Assembly (NCBI GenBank): GCA_964496575.1 | Contig: CAZCAC010000029.1 | Location: 1-64,000, forward strand | Direction of reading: 5' to 3' | From: CAZCAC01 sp964496575 | GTDB lineage: Bacteria > Planctomycetota > UBA1135 > GCA-002686595 | Length of the DNA: 64,000 nt | In this document: piece after piece, positions 10,301 through 17,048 of the stretch | Layout of the letters: the number at the start of each line of letters is the position of its first letter | How positions within the stretch are numbered: position 1 is the stretch's first letter | Notes under the pieces: model-generated | Database searches by the model: none | The model's input: the letters and a program-made list of their open reading frames with translations, nothing else | Told to the model about the DNA's origin: nothing | Program-made: the position numbers and the translations under genes

Positions 10301-10684
10301 CTGGTCAAGGTCGCGACCTTCGTCAAGGAGGCGGTGGTCTACATGACCGAGCGGCCGGAGGTGCTGACGGTGACGATCGCGGGTACGGAGAGTGCTCCGA
10401 AGGAGCCGGCGGGGGGTGGCCGGCGGGTGAGCTTCGGCTCGATGCCCGACTTCGCGTACCAGGGGACGGGATACAAGCTCGGATCGGTCACGCCTGACTC
10501 ACCGGCGGACAAGGCGGGCTTCGTGGCCGGGGACGTGCTCGTCCGGATCGCCGACAGGCAAGTGACCGACATCAGGAGCTTCTCGACGATCCTCAAGACG
10601 CTGCAGCCGGGGCAGACGGTGAAGGCGACGGTGCGACGCGGCGAGGAGGAGATCACGGCCGACGTGACCCTGGTCGCTCGATAG
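7397..10684 (+). CDS. Secreted M1-M28-PDZ fusion metallopeptidase
   Basis: A 1095-residue exported protein: signal peptide MFLSTLLLCAAPTLAPQ, then an M1 aminopeptidase-type domain (about 20-560), an M28 aminopeptidase domain (about 700-985) and a C-terminal PDZ domain (about 1010-1095). M1 zinc site: HEILH at 277-281 and Glu299 in NWCEG; the spacing is 17 residues where 18 is usual. M28 site: His799 in HYDHLG, Asp823 in GADDNASG, Glu857/Glu858 in TAEECGL, Asp in NLDTVG and His in DYHSPRD. All metal ligands of both domains look intact. I chose ATG 7397 because it opens the signal peptide; longer starts to 7121 run into the divergent S8 gene and lack coding sense. The stop abuts the next ATG directly. 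The role is probably peptide scavenging outside the cytoplasm. Confidence 0.88.
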   Translation: MFLSTLLLCAAPTLAPQDPVAHTLTVKLEPEIHRLSVTDRVTLPAPLAVAGTELTLNERLEITESTPVLQRLGAEEGRARYALEAAPEGGVLNLTYAGTFDFGLSDQKEEYTRGFRETLGTVGPEGVYLDGGSGWFPSFGDEMITFTLEVEGPENWHVISQGNGSSDVEPGLAQWDSAGLLEQIYLVGGPLVVERDVAGAIETLVYLHEPDEALSRKYLDATARYLEMYRGLIGTYPYGKFALVENFWETGYGMPSFTLLGPQVIRFPFILTSSYPHEILHNWWGNSVFVDYETGNWCEGLTAYLADHLIQEQRGKGSEYRRNTLQKYRNYVRDERDFPLSEFRSRHSAATEAVGYGKSLMLFHMLRRRIGEDEFRRVLATFYRKFRGQRASFDDIRGVAESVSGEELGGFFAQWVGRTGAPALALDEAFDVGDRPEAADGRILTGTIRQTQKTDLFELEVPIVVHTTAGVQEFRVDVTDRETPFELPLDGYPLTLAVDPLFDVFRNLDPRETPPSIGQIFGDEKVLAVLPASSGDEEIERYRELLAAWQSDAHDVSFALDGELEELPSDRAVWVLGVQNRFAAPLMRRTAGLDVSASGSVVQLADDRVSPKDHSIVAISRNQRNPEKAVGWLVLDPPEALPGMIRKLPHYGKYSYLAFEGTEPTNVIKGQWPVSDSPLLTVLGTGVEVAPVVDDRIALAELPPVFSSSALAKHVEWLAAPEREGRVPGSAGLVAARDYIAESFAAAGLEPGGDGGSWLQSFTLEEGPDGKPVEVANVVGVLRGRRSDWSEQSIVLGAHYDHLGLGWPDAHAGDEGKLHAGADDNASGVAVLIELAKNLASEGGGQRNLVFVAFTAEECGLRGSRHYVEYPRFPLDGLRGVINLDTVGRLFDQPLLIHGCGTADEWQHVFRGCGFVTGIDNKIVMEGAEGSDQRAFIEKGIPGVQVFTGAHLDYHSPRDTFEKVDVAGLVKVATFVKEAVVYMTERPEVLTVTIAGTESAPKEPAGGGRRVSFGSMPDFAYQGTGYKLGSVTPDSPADKAGFVAGDVLVRIADRQVTDIRSFSTILKTLQPGQTVKATVRRGEEEITADVTLVAR

Positions 10685-13078
10685 ATGAGCGCTCTCACGA
10701 GCTGGGCCACCGCACTCGTGCTCCTGGCGGGCGCACGGTCGGAGGGGCCGATCGAGATCAGCGGCGTCTACCCGCACCTCGCCGTGTACAACGGCTCCAA
10801 CGAGTGCGGCATCGGCGCCGTGGTGCCGTGGGCGGAGCGGCTGTGGTTCGTGACCTACTCGCCGCACATGCCGAAGGGCAGCGACGATGGGCTCTACTCG
10901 ATCGGCGGGGACTGGACGCTGGTCCGGCACCCAGAGAGCGTCGGCGGGACGCCGGCCAACCGGTTGATCCACGTCGAGTCGGAGCAACTGAACATCGGGC
11001 CGTACTTCATCGACGAGCAGGGTGACGTGCGGGTGATCCCGCCGGCAGAGATGCCGGGGCGGCTGACCGGCACGGCGCGGCACCTCACCGACCCGGCGAG
11101 CAAGGTGTACGTCGCGACGATGGAGGAGGGGTTCTACGAGGTCGACGTGAACACGCTCGAGGTGACGACGCTGTTCGCCGACGCCAACGGGACGGACGAC
11201 ACGAGCGGGCCGCTGCTGCCGGGCTATCACGGCAAGGGACTCTACACGGCGTTCGAGCGCCTCGTCTACTCGAACAACGGCGAGCACGGCGCGTGGAGGA
11301 AGGACTTCGACGCTTCGGGCGGGACCGGGTGTCTCGCCGAGTGGGACGGTGAGGAGTGGAACGTGGTGCGGCGGCGACCCTTCACCGAGGTCACCGGACC
11401 GGGTGGGATTCAGGGCAACAGCAACGATGAGGAACCGCTCTGGGCGCTCGGTTGGGACCACCGTTCGGTCCTCTTGATGGTGCTCGACGACGGCGAGTGG
11501 TCGACGTTTCGCTTGCCCAAGGCGAGCCATACTTACGACGGCGATCACGGGTGGTTCACCGAGTGGCCGCGGATCCGGGACGTCGGACGGGAGAAGCTGT
11601 TGATGACGATGCACGGCACCCTCTGGGAGTTTCCCCGAGAGTTCTCCGCGGGGAATGCCCGCGGGATCCGACCGCTGTCCTCTCACCTCCGGATCATCGG
11701 CGACTTCTGCGAGTGGAAGGGTCGGGTGGCCTTCGGCTGCGACGACAGCGATCTCCTGGGGGGATCGCTGAATGGACAGTCGCACTCCAACCTCTGGTTC
11801 GTCGAGCACGATGAGCTCCGGAACCTGGGCCCGTGCCTCGGCCGCGGAGGGGTTTGGGTCGACGAAGACGTCGCCGCCGGTACCACTTCCGATCCGTACC
11901 TTCTCGCTGGATACTCGAGGCGGACGGTCCACCTGGCGCATCGCACCGATCGCGTCGTCGAGATCACGCTGGAGGTCGACGCGTGGGGAACGGGTGATTG
12001 GCGCGAGTGGAAGACCGTCAGCCTGCGGCCGCGAGGGTATCGGTCCAAGATCGACCTGCGCGGCGAGTGGATCCGGGCTCGCGTCGAGGAGGATGTCGAG
12101 GGAATGACCATGCTCGTCGATCAGGCGGAGAAGGTCGACTTCCGGGCCGTTCCCTCACGGATCTTCAGCGCGCTGGCCTGGATCGACTCGCCGGCTCCGG
12201 CCTCGACGGGAGTGATCCGAGCCCGTGGGGCGGATCTGGGGACGCTGCACTTCGCCGCGGTCACCGTGGGGGAGGATGGCGAGCAGGCGGAAGCCGGCTA
12301 CTTCGAGCTCGGGCCCGAGATGGAGCTGCGCGCCGTGGATGATGAGACGGCTCACGCGTGGTTGGAGGAGCACGCCGCGGTCACGAACGACGTCTTCGAG
12401 GTCGATGCCGCTTCGGTGATCGTCCGCGGGCCGGACGGCGTGCGCTACCGCCTTCCCCGGGGGCTCCCGGCGTACGACGCGCTGCCTCCCGAACTGGGGC
12501 TCCGCGCCCAGCGTGACGTCGTCACCGAGCGCAGCTTGCTGCACGCGCGTGGGACCTTTTTCGAGCTTCCGCATCCGTTGGCCGGTGGTGTGGCCAAGAT
12601 CCGACCGATCGCCACTCACGACCGGCTGATCAGCGACTTCTGCACCTGGCGCGGGTTGCTCGTCCTCGCCGGGGTCTCCCTGGAGGCGAGACCGGACGAG
12701 CGCATCATCTTCAGCGAGGATCGCCAGGCGGCTCTGTGGTGCGGTGTCGTCGATGATCTCTGGAAGCTCGGGCGACCCAGCGGTGTGGGTGGACCGTGGC
12801 TCGATACCGCGGTCGCCGCCGGGGAGCCTTCCGATCCGTACCTGCTACGGGGTTACAACTATCGTTCCCTCGCGCTCTCTCACGACGATACGGTCGACAT
12901 AGCTTTCCAGCTCGAGGTCGACCTCACTGGCGAGGGGTACTGGGTGCGACTCGCCGAGCTGAAGGTCCCTCCCGGCGAGACGACTCACTACAGTCTCGAC
13001 GATTCGCTCGGCGCCTACTGGGCGCGACTCACCGCCAACGAGGCGTGCACGGCCACCGCTCGCTTCATCTACCGCTGA
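10685..13078 (+). CDS. Secreted protein of unknown function, propeller-like
   Basis: A 797-residue protein with an N-terminal hydrophobic signal (MSALTSWATALVLLAGARS). I do not recognise a named family. The sequence looks like a beta-propeller: repeated segments pair aromatic strands with read-out phrases such as GLYSIGGDWTLV, GFYEVDVNTLEV, CLAEWDGEEWNVV and TLWEFPREF. Two halves echo each other: ...RGIRPLSSHLRIIGDFCEWKG...VAAGTTSDPYLLAGYSRR near 330-420 and ...AKIRPIATHDRLISDFCTWRG...VAAGEPSDPYLLRGYNYR near 640-730. This suggests internal duplication. ATG 10685 follows the TAG of the M1-M28 gene with no gap, so the two are probably translationally coupled and may act together outside the cell. 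Confidence 0.7.
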   Translation: MSALTSWATALVLLAGARSEGPIEISGVYPHLAVYNGSNECGIGAVVPWAERLWFVTYSPHMPKGSDDGLYSIGGDWTLVRHPESVGGTPANRLIHVESEQLNIGPYFIDEQGDVRVIPPAEMPGRLTGTARHLTDPASKVYVATMEEGFYEVDVNTLEVTTLFADANGTDDTSGPLLPGYHGKGLYTAFERLVYSNNGEHGAWRKDFDASGGTGCLAEWDGEEWNVVRRRPFTEVTGPGGIQGNSNDEEPLWALGWDHRSVLLMVLDDGEWSTFRLPKASHTYDGDHGWFTEWPRIRDVGREKLLMTMHGTLWEFPREFSAGNARGIRPLSSHLRIIGDFCEWKGRVAFGCDDSDLLGGSLNGQSHSNLWFVEHDELRNLGPCLGRGGVWVDEDVAAGTTSDPYLLAGYSRRTVHLAHRTDRVVEITLEVDAWGTGDWREWKTVSLRPRGYRSKIDLRGEWIRARVEEDVEGMTMLVDQAEKVDFRAVPSRIFSALAWIDSPAPASTGVIRARGADLGTLHFAAVTVGEDGEQAEAGYFELGPEMELRAVDDETAHAWLEEHAAVTNDVFEVDAASVIVRGPDGVRYRLPRGLPAYDALPPELGLRAQRDVVTERSLLHARGTFFELPHPLAGGVAKIRPIATHDRLISDFCTWRGLLVLAGVSLEARPDERIIFSEDRQAALWCGVVDDLWKLGRPSGVGGPWLDTAVAAGEPSDPYLLRGYNYRSLALSHDDTVDIAFQLEVDLTGEGYWVRLAELKVPPGETTHYSLDDSLGAYWARLTANEACTATARFIYR

Positions 13079-13094
13079 CCAAGAAACCCCGACT

Positions 13095-13721
13095 ATGAGC
13101 AAGGCTCTCGACTACCTGATCGCCGCCCGCCCCGAGGCGATGACCGCCTACTTCAACTTCCTGAAGAAGGCGGACGAGCACCTCGACATCAAGACCCGCG
13201 ACCTGATCTCGATCATCACCAAGGTCGCGGTGCAGACGGAGGGCGGCTTTCGCCAGTATCTGACGCGAGCGCTGCGGAACGGGGCCACACCGAACGAGGT
13301 GATCGACGCGCTGCTGACCGCCTTCCCGGTGCTGGGGCTGGCCAAGATCGTGTGGGCGACGGAGATCCTGCTGGACATGGACATTCCCGAGTTCCGCCCG
13401 GAGAACCTCGGGGCGGAGCCGGAGTGGCACGAGCTGGGTCTCGTCTCGGAGCTGGCTGACGGCGAATCGACTCACCTCGAGAGGGATGGACGCCACCTCT
13501 TCGTGTTCAAGAAAGGCGATGAGATCCGGGTCTTCGACAGCCGCTGCCCGCACCAGGTGACCGACATCCCGCACCTCGCGCTGGAGGGCAGGACGCTGAC
13601 CTGTCCCAAGCACGAGTGGAAGTTCGACGTGGAGACGGGTGAGTGTGTCCAAAAGGGGAAGCGTCCGCTGACGCGCTTCGAGCACAAGATCGAGGGTGGG
13701 CGGGTGTTCGCCCGGTGGTAG
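13095..13721 (+). CDS. CMD-like domain fused to a Rieske [2Fe-2S] domain
   Basis: A 208-residue cytosolic protein. Residues 1-105 align with the carboxymuconolactone decarboxylase/AhpD helical fold (KTRDLISIITKVAVQTEGGFRQYLTRALRNGATPNEVIDALL), but the CxxC pair of AhpD peroxidases is absent. Residues 115-208 are a Rieske ferredoxin domain with both ligand pairs: C-P-H in SRCPHQ and CPKH in LTCPKHEW. The CMD half may be a binding or dimerisation module, and the Rieske half probably carries electrons. It lies 16 nt after the previous gene and has a moderate Shine-Dalgarno. No oxygenase subunit is adjacent, so the partner is unknown. Confidence 0.85.
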   Translation: MSKALDYLIAARPEAMTAYFNFLKKADEHLDIKTRDLISIITKVAVQTEGGFRQYLTRALRNGATPNEVIDALLTAFPVLGLAKIVWATEILLDMDIPEFRPENLGAEPEWHELGLVSELADGESTHLERDGRHLFVFKKGDEIRVFDSRCPHQVTDIPHLALEGRTLTCPKHEWKFDVETGECVQKGKRPLTRFEHKIEGGRVFARW

Positions 13722-13744
13722 TGGGAAGGTCTGCGGGCGGCTAA

Positions 13745-13843
13745 GCGTTCGCCTGCGGCGAACGCCTAATCGCCCGCGGACTTCCCCGTCCGCCTGCGGC
13801 GAACGCCACGCCGCCAACGGACCTACCCCCATCGCCTGCGGCA
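13745..13843. repeat. REP-like palindromic repeats
   Basis: Three copies of a GC-rich palindromic unit lie between convergent genes. The first (13745-13765) is perfect: GCGTTCGCC, TGC, GGCGAACGC. The second (13788-13806) keeps the right arm, and the third (13832-13845) only the core CGCCTGCGGC. The same unit recurs at 28266-28325. This is like a dispersed extragenic palindrome; it could also act as a two-way terminator. Confidence 0.65.
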
Positions 13844-13856
13844 AAACCAGCCCCCG

Positions 13857-15167
13857 TCAGCGCCGCGCCCAGCCCCCGTCCACCAATCCCTTGATGATCA
13901 CCGGCCCGCGGTGTCCCCACAGCGGGTGCTGCTCGAACGACCGCTCGTCGGCCAGCTCGACGGCAACCCGGTGAGGCGTACGCCCCGTCCTCTCCGCCTC
14001 GGCCAGCACCTGCTGCGTCAGGTTGAAGATCGAGTTCTCCCACTCGTCGCCGAGATGCCGTTCGAACGCCGGATCGTCGTCGATATTGCCGAACTGCTCG
14101 TCCGCGCAGTTCACGATCCCCATCCGGTTGACCAGGAAGTCGGGCAGGTAGAGGATCCCGCGATCGGCCAGCAAGGCATCGTCGCGCTCGGGGTCCTCGA
14201 GCTGGTTGTTCGCCGCGCCGCAGACGATCTTCGCCGCGATGGTGGGGATCGTCCGCTCGTTCAGGATCGCGCCGGTCGCGTTGGGGGAGAGGATGTCCGC
14301 TTCCTCGGTGAAGAGCGAGTTGTCGCCGCGTGGCACCACGTGCACGGTGAGCTCGAGTCCGGGGAAGAGTGCCCGCAGCGCCGCCTCCCGCCCGGGATCG
14401 ATGTCGGAGCCGACCACTCGCGCCACTCCGCGCTCGTGCAGGAAACCGATCAGCGGCTCGCCGACGTGACCGAGCCCCTGCACCGCGACCGTCTTGCCCT
14501 CGAGCGTGCCCTCGCCTCGAACGGCCAGAGCGGCCTCCATCCCCCGGATGACGCCCATCGCGGTCGGCACCGAAGGATTGCCGCTGCCGCCCAGGGACTC
14601 GGGAATGCAGGTGGTAAAGCGCGTCCTCGAGAAGATCGCCGCCATGTCCTCGACCGACGTACCGACATCCTCAGCCGTGATGTAACAGCCACGCAGGCTG
14701 GTCATGAACTCGCCGTACTCCTCGTAGACGAGCCGCCGGCCCGCCGGGCTGTCGACGTCGCCGCCAGTGCCGCGCGCCATCACGCCCTTGCCGCCGCCCC
14801 ACCACAGGCCGGCGAGTGCGTTCTTCTGCGTCATCCCCTTGCCGAGACGCAAGCCGTCGCGCAGGTACTCCTCGACGGTGTCGTAGGTCCAGAAGCGAAC
14901 GCCGCCCGCGGCCTGGCCGCGACAGGTCCGGTGGACGAATCCGCCTTGCAGCACGCCGGTCGAGGGCGCCACCTGGACGAAGGCACCCTCGTGACGATCG
15001 AAGTCGCGGGTGTCCTGCTGGAAGAGCTCGGCCAGCGAATCCAGCTCGGGATGCGAAGCGACGAGCCGCTGCTTCTCCTCGTCCCAGACGAGGTAGAAGC
15101 GCTGAATCCCCTTCGCCTTCAGGAACTCGCAGAACTCCGTCGGCGAGAGGAGGGCGATGTCAGTCAT
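13857..15167 (-). CDS. Glu/Leu/Phe/Val dehydrogenase family protein
   Basis: A 436-residue NAD(P)-dependent amino acid dehydrogenase that would deaminate an L-amino acid to its 2-oxo acid and ammonia. Substrate domain: GGVRFW and the catalytic lysine in GMTQKNALAG (Lys115), then WWGGGKGVM. The nucleotide-binding domain starts near residue 225 with VAVQGLGHVG (GxGxxG). The shortish length and the MTQKNALAGL segment look closer to leucine/phenylalanine dehydrogenases than to hexameric glutamate dehydrogenases, but specificity cannot be read safely. It starts 16 nt after the class IV aminotransferase stop on the same strand. The two likely form an operon handling branched-chain or aromatic amino acids. 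Confidence 0.88.
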   Translation of the reverse strand: MTDIALLSPTEFCEFLKAKGIQRFYLVWDEEKQRLVASHPELDSLAELFQQDTRDFDRHEGAFVQVAPSTGVLQGGFVHRTCRGQAAGGVRFWTYDTVEEYLRDGLRLGKGMTQKNALAGLWWGGGKGVMARGTGGDVDSPAGRRLVYEEYGEFMTSLRGCYITAEDVGTSVEDMAAIFSRTRFTTCIPESLGGSGNPSVPTAMGVIRGMEAALAVRGEGTLEGKTVAVQGLGHVGEPLIGFLHERGVARVVGSDIDPGREAALRALFPGLELTVHVVPRGDNSLFTEEADILSPNATGAILNERTIPTIAAKIVCGAANNQLEDPERDDALLADRGILYLPDFLVNRMGIVNCADEQFGNIDDDPAFERHLGDEWENSIFNLTQQVLAEAERTGRTPHRVAVELADERSFEQHPLWGHRGPVIIKGLVDGGWARR

Positions 15168-15183
15168 CTCTTTTCTGTCGTGG

Positions 15184-16305
15184 CTACCGGGAGTTGCCCG
15201 CTTCGGCGGCGGCGGGCGAGATCATGAACTCGTCGAGTTTCAGTCCGCGCGGCGCCGCTTCCTGCTCGCGGTAGATGTTCCAGTAGAACGCGCGCACCTT
15301 GCCCAGCATCTCGAAGAGCTCGTGCTTCGGATCGGCGTGCTGCGAGCAGATCGCCTGGCCGTTCTGGTCCACCAGGAGCAGCTCCTGCGCGCGGTTCATG
15401 ATCCCCGCCGTGCCCACGCTGCAGATCGCAACGATCTCGTTCGCCTTCGAACGCTCGATCAACTCACCGTAGGTCATCTCCCGCTCGTCGACGGTGACCC
15501 CGAGGTGACGCAGCACGCAGGTCATCCCGTAGATCGTCACCGACGGCAAGATCAGGTTGCTCTCGGGGATCTTGACCACGGTGCCGTCGCGCAGGGCGAA
15601 GAGGCAGCAGCTGGTGTCCCACTCGGTGACGCGCCGCTCATCCAGCGGGAGGTAGAGGCGATCGTCGAGGAAGAGCGCGGACGCCGCCTCGGGCTTGATC
15701 TGCCGGGCGGCATCGACCGCCTTCACGCTCATCAGGTAGTTGCAGCCGAGCTTCAGACAGCCGGTTCCGTTGGCCCCGACGGCGCGCACCAGGTTGGGGA
15801 CCACGACGCCGCTGAAGGGCTCGCCGAGGTACGCGTCGTAGCGGCAGACCACGGCCCGGATCGAAGGGTGTCCGGGGAAGGTGACCCCGATCGACTGCTC
15901 CTCGTCGATGGTGTAGGGGCGCAGGTAGCCCTGGGCGCCCAGCTCGGCCATCTCCTCGAGGAACTCCCGCATCCTCGGCGACCCGAAGAAGCGATTGACG
16001 AAGATGTCCTCGAGCTCCTCGGCGGAGGGGACCATCTCCTGCTGGTCCCGGCCGAGATTGAAGGCGATCCCCCGGCGGAAGCGCTCCAGGTTCCTCGAGA
16101 GGCCCAGGAAGTTGACCTTGAGCTCGCCCTCGGCACTGCGGGTGGCGTAGAAGCGAATCCCCTCGAACACCATGCACAGCCCGTAGTGGACCGACCTGGA
16201 GACCCCGTACACCTTGGCGTCGGGCTCGAGCAGGTCGAACCGCTTTTCCACGAGCGAGTACCGCATCTGCTGCGGAGCCCACTTGATCCCTTCGAAACCC
16301 GCCAT
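15184..16305 (-). CDS. Class IV (branched-chain type) aminotransferase
   Basis: A 373-residue PLP enzyme of fold type IV, similar in length to large branched-chain aminotransferases. The PLP lysine is Lys185 in TGCLKLGCNY. The N-terminal part has VHYGLCMVFEGIRFY (the V/I-HYG..VFEG signature) and LNERF-like SRNLERFRRG. The product-side loop reads SCCLFALRDGTVVKIPES, where an E-G-S/T-x-x-N motif is usual, so substrate choice may differ. ATG 16305 has AGGAG 9 nt upstream; longer frames lack coding sense. With the dehydrogenase 16 nt downstream it would interconvert branched-chain or related amino acids and 2-oxo acids. Confidence 0.85.
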   Translation of the reverse strand: MAGFEGIKWAPQQMRYSLVEKRFDLLEPDAKVYGVSRSVHYGLCMVFEGIRFYATRSAEGELKVNFLGLSRNLERFRRGIAFNLGRDQQEMVPSAEELEDIFVNRFFGSPRMREFLEEMAELGAQGYLRPYTIDEEQSIGVTFPGHPSIRAVVCRYDAYLGEPFSGVVVPNLVRAVGANGTGCLKLGCNYLMSVKAVDAARQIKPEAASALFLDDRLYLPLDERRVTEWDTSCCLFALRDGTVVKIPESNLILPSVTIYGMTCVLRHLGVTVDEREMTYGELIERSKANEIVAICSVGTAGIMNRAQELLLVDQNGQAICSQHADPKHELFEMLGKVRAFYWNIYREQEAAPRGLKLDEFMISPAAAEAGNSR

Positions 16306-16384
16306 ACCGCAAACTCCTGAGGAAGAGGCCTGAATCACGCCAGGGTACCCAAACGCCCTGACAGGCGCAACGCGCACGGGTCCG

Positions 16385-16404
16385 GATGAGCGAATTCGCT
16401 CATC
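16385..16404. promoter_or_regulatory. Perfect 20-bp palindrome (possible operator)
   Basis: Arms GATGAGCGAA and TTCGCTCATC meet with no spacer in the 237-bp divergent gap between the aminotransferase and trmO genes. A dimeric repressor site is a reasonable guess; no regulator gene is adjacent. Confidence 0.45.
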
Positions 16405-16494
16405 GGCGTAGATCGGCGGGGCCGGTGAAGTACGCCGGCGTGGCCCGCACGGAAGTGAACGAGGCGGCGGGAGCGAGCGGCCCCTCCGACACCG

Positions 16495-16500
16495 TAGAAT
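16495..16500 (+). promoter_or_regulatory. TAGAAT -10-like box upstream of trmO
   Basis: TAGAAT lies 42 nt before the trmO ATG and matches the sigma-70 -10 consensus at five of six positions. No convincing -35 element is seen. Confidence 0.4.
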
Positions 16501-16542
16501 GACCACCCGCTCCTGGAGTCCCCCGCCTCGAGGCCGACGCGC

Positions 16543-17028
16543 ATGCCAAAATTCGAACCGATCGGAATCATCCGCACCCCGTTCATCCACGCCGAGGGCA
16601 CTCCCATCCAGCCCAGCTTCGCCGAGGGCACGCGAGGCGAGGTGATCCTGAAGGAGGAGTTCGCGCCGGGGCTCGACGACCTCGAGGGTTTCGATCGGAT
16701 CTGGCTCGTCTACTGGTGTCACCTGACCTTCGGCTGGAAGGCCCACGTCGTGCCCTTCCGCGATACGCGGGAGCACGGGGTCTTTTCCACCCGTGCCCCC
16801 AGCCGCCCCAACCCGATCGGGATCTCGGTCGTGACGCTTCTGGGGCGAGCGGACAACACCTTGCACGTCGGTGACGTCGACATCGTGGACGGCACGCCGC
16901 TGCTCGACATCAAACCCTACGTCCCGCGCTTCGACGCGTTCACGGACGGCGCGGCGGGCTGGTTCGACACCACCGAGAGCCAGCGCACCCACGCCGACGA
17001 TCGCTTCACCACCGCGCCGAAGGGGTAG
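16543..17028 (+). CDS. trmO: tRNA (t6A37) N6-methyltransferase TrmO
   Basis: A 161-residue protein of the TrmO/YaeB (UPF0066) family, which methylates N6-threonylcarbamoyladenosine 37 of tRNA with S-adenosylmethionine. Family hallmarks are clear: PIGIIRTPF at the start, the GVFSTRAPSRPNPIGIS motif that forms the SAM site, and the LLDIKPYVPRFDAF motif. The E. coli protein has an extra C-terminal domain; this is the short form found in many bacteria. It stands alone, divergent from the aminotransferase gene and convergent with the symporter gene. Confidence 0.92.
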   Translation: MPKFEPIGIIRTPFIHAEGTPIQPSFAEGTRGEVILKEEFAPGLDDLEGFDRIWLVYWCHLTFGWKAHVVPFRDTREHGVFSTRAPSRPNPIGISVVTLLGRADNTLHVGDVDIVDGTPLLDIKPYVPRFDAFTDGAAGWFDTTESQRTHADDRFTTAPKG

Positions 17029-17048
17029 GGAAGCGCCCGCCGCCCCGC

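Noticed and set aside
13745..13843. CRISPR array
   Set aside because: Repeats are short, palindromic, few and irregularly spaced, with no cas genes.
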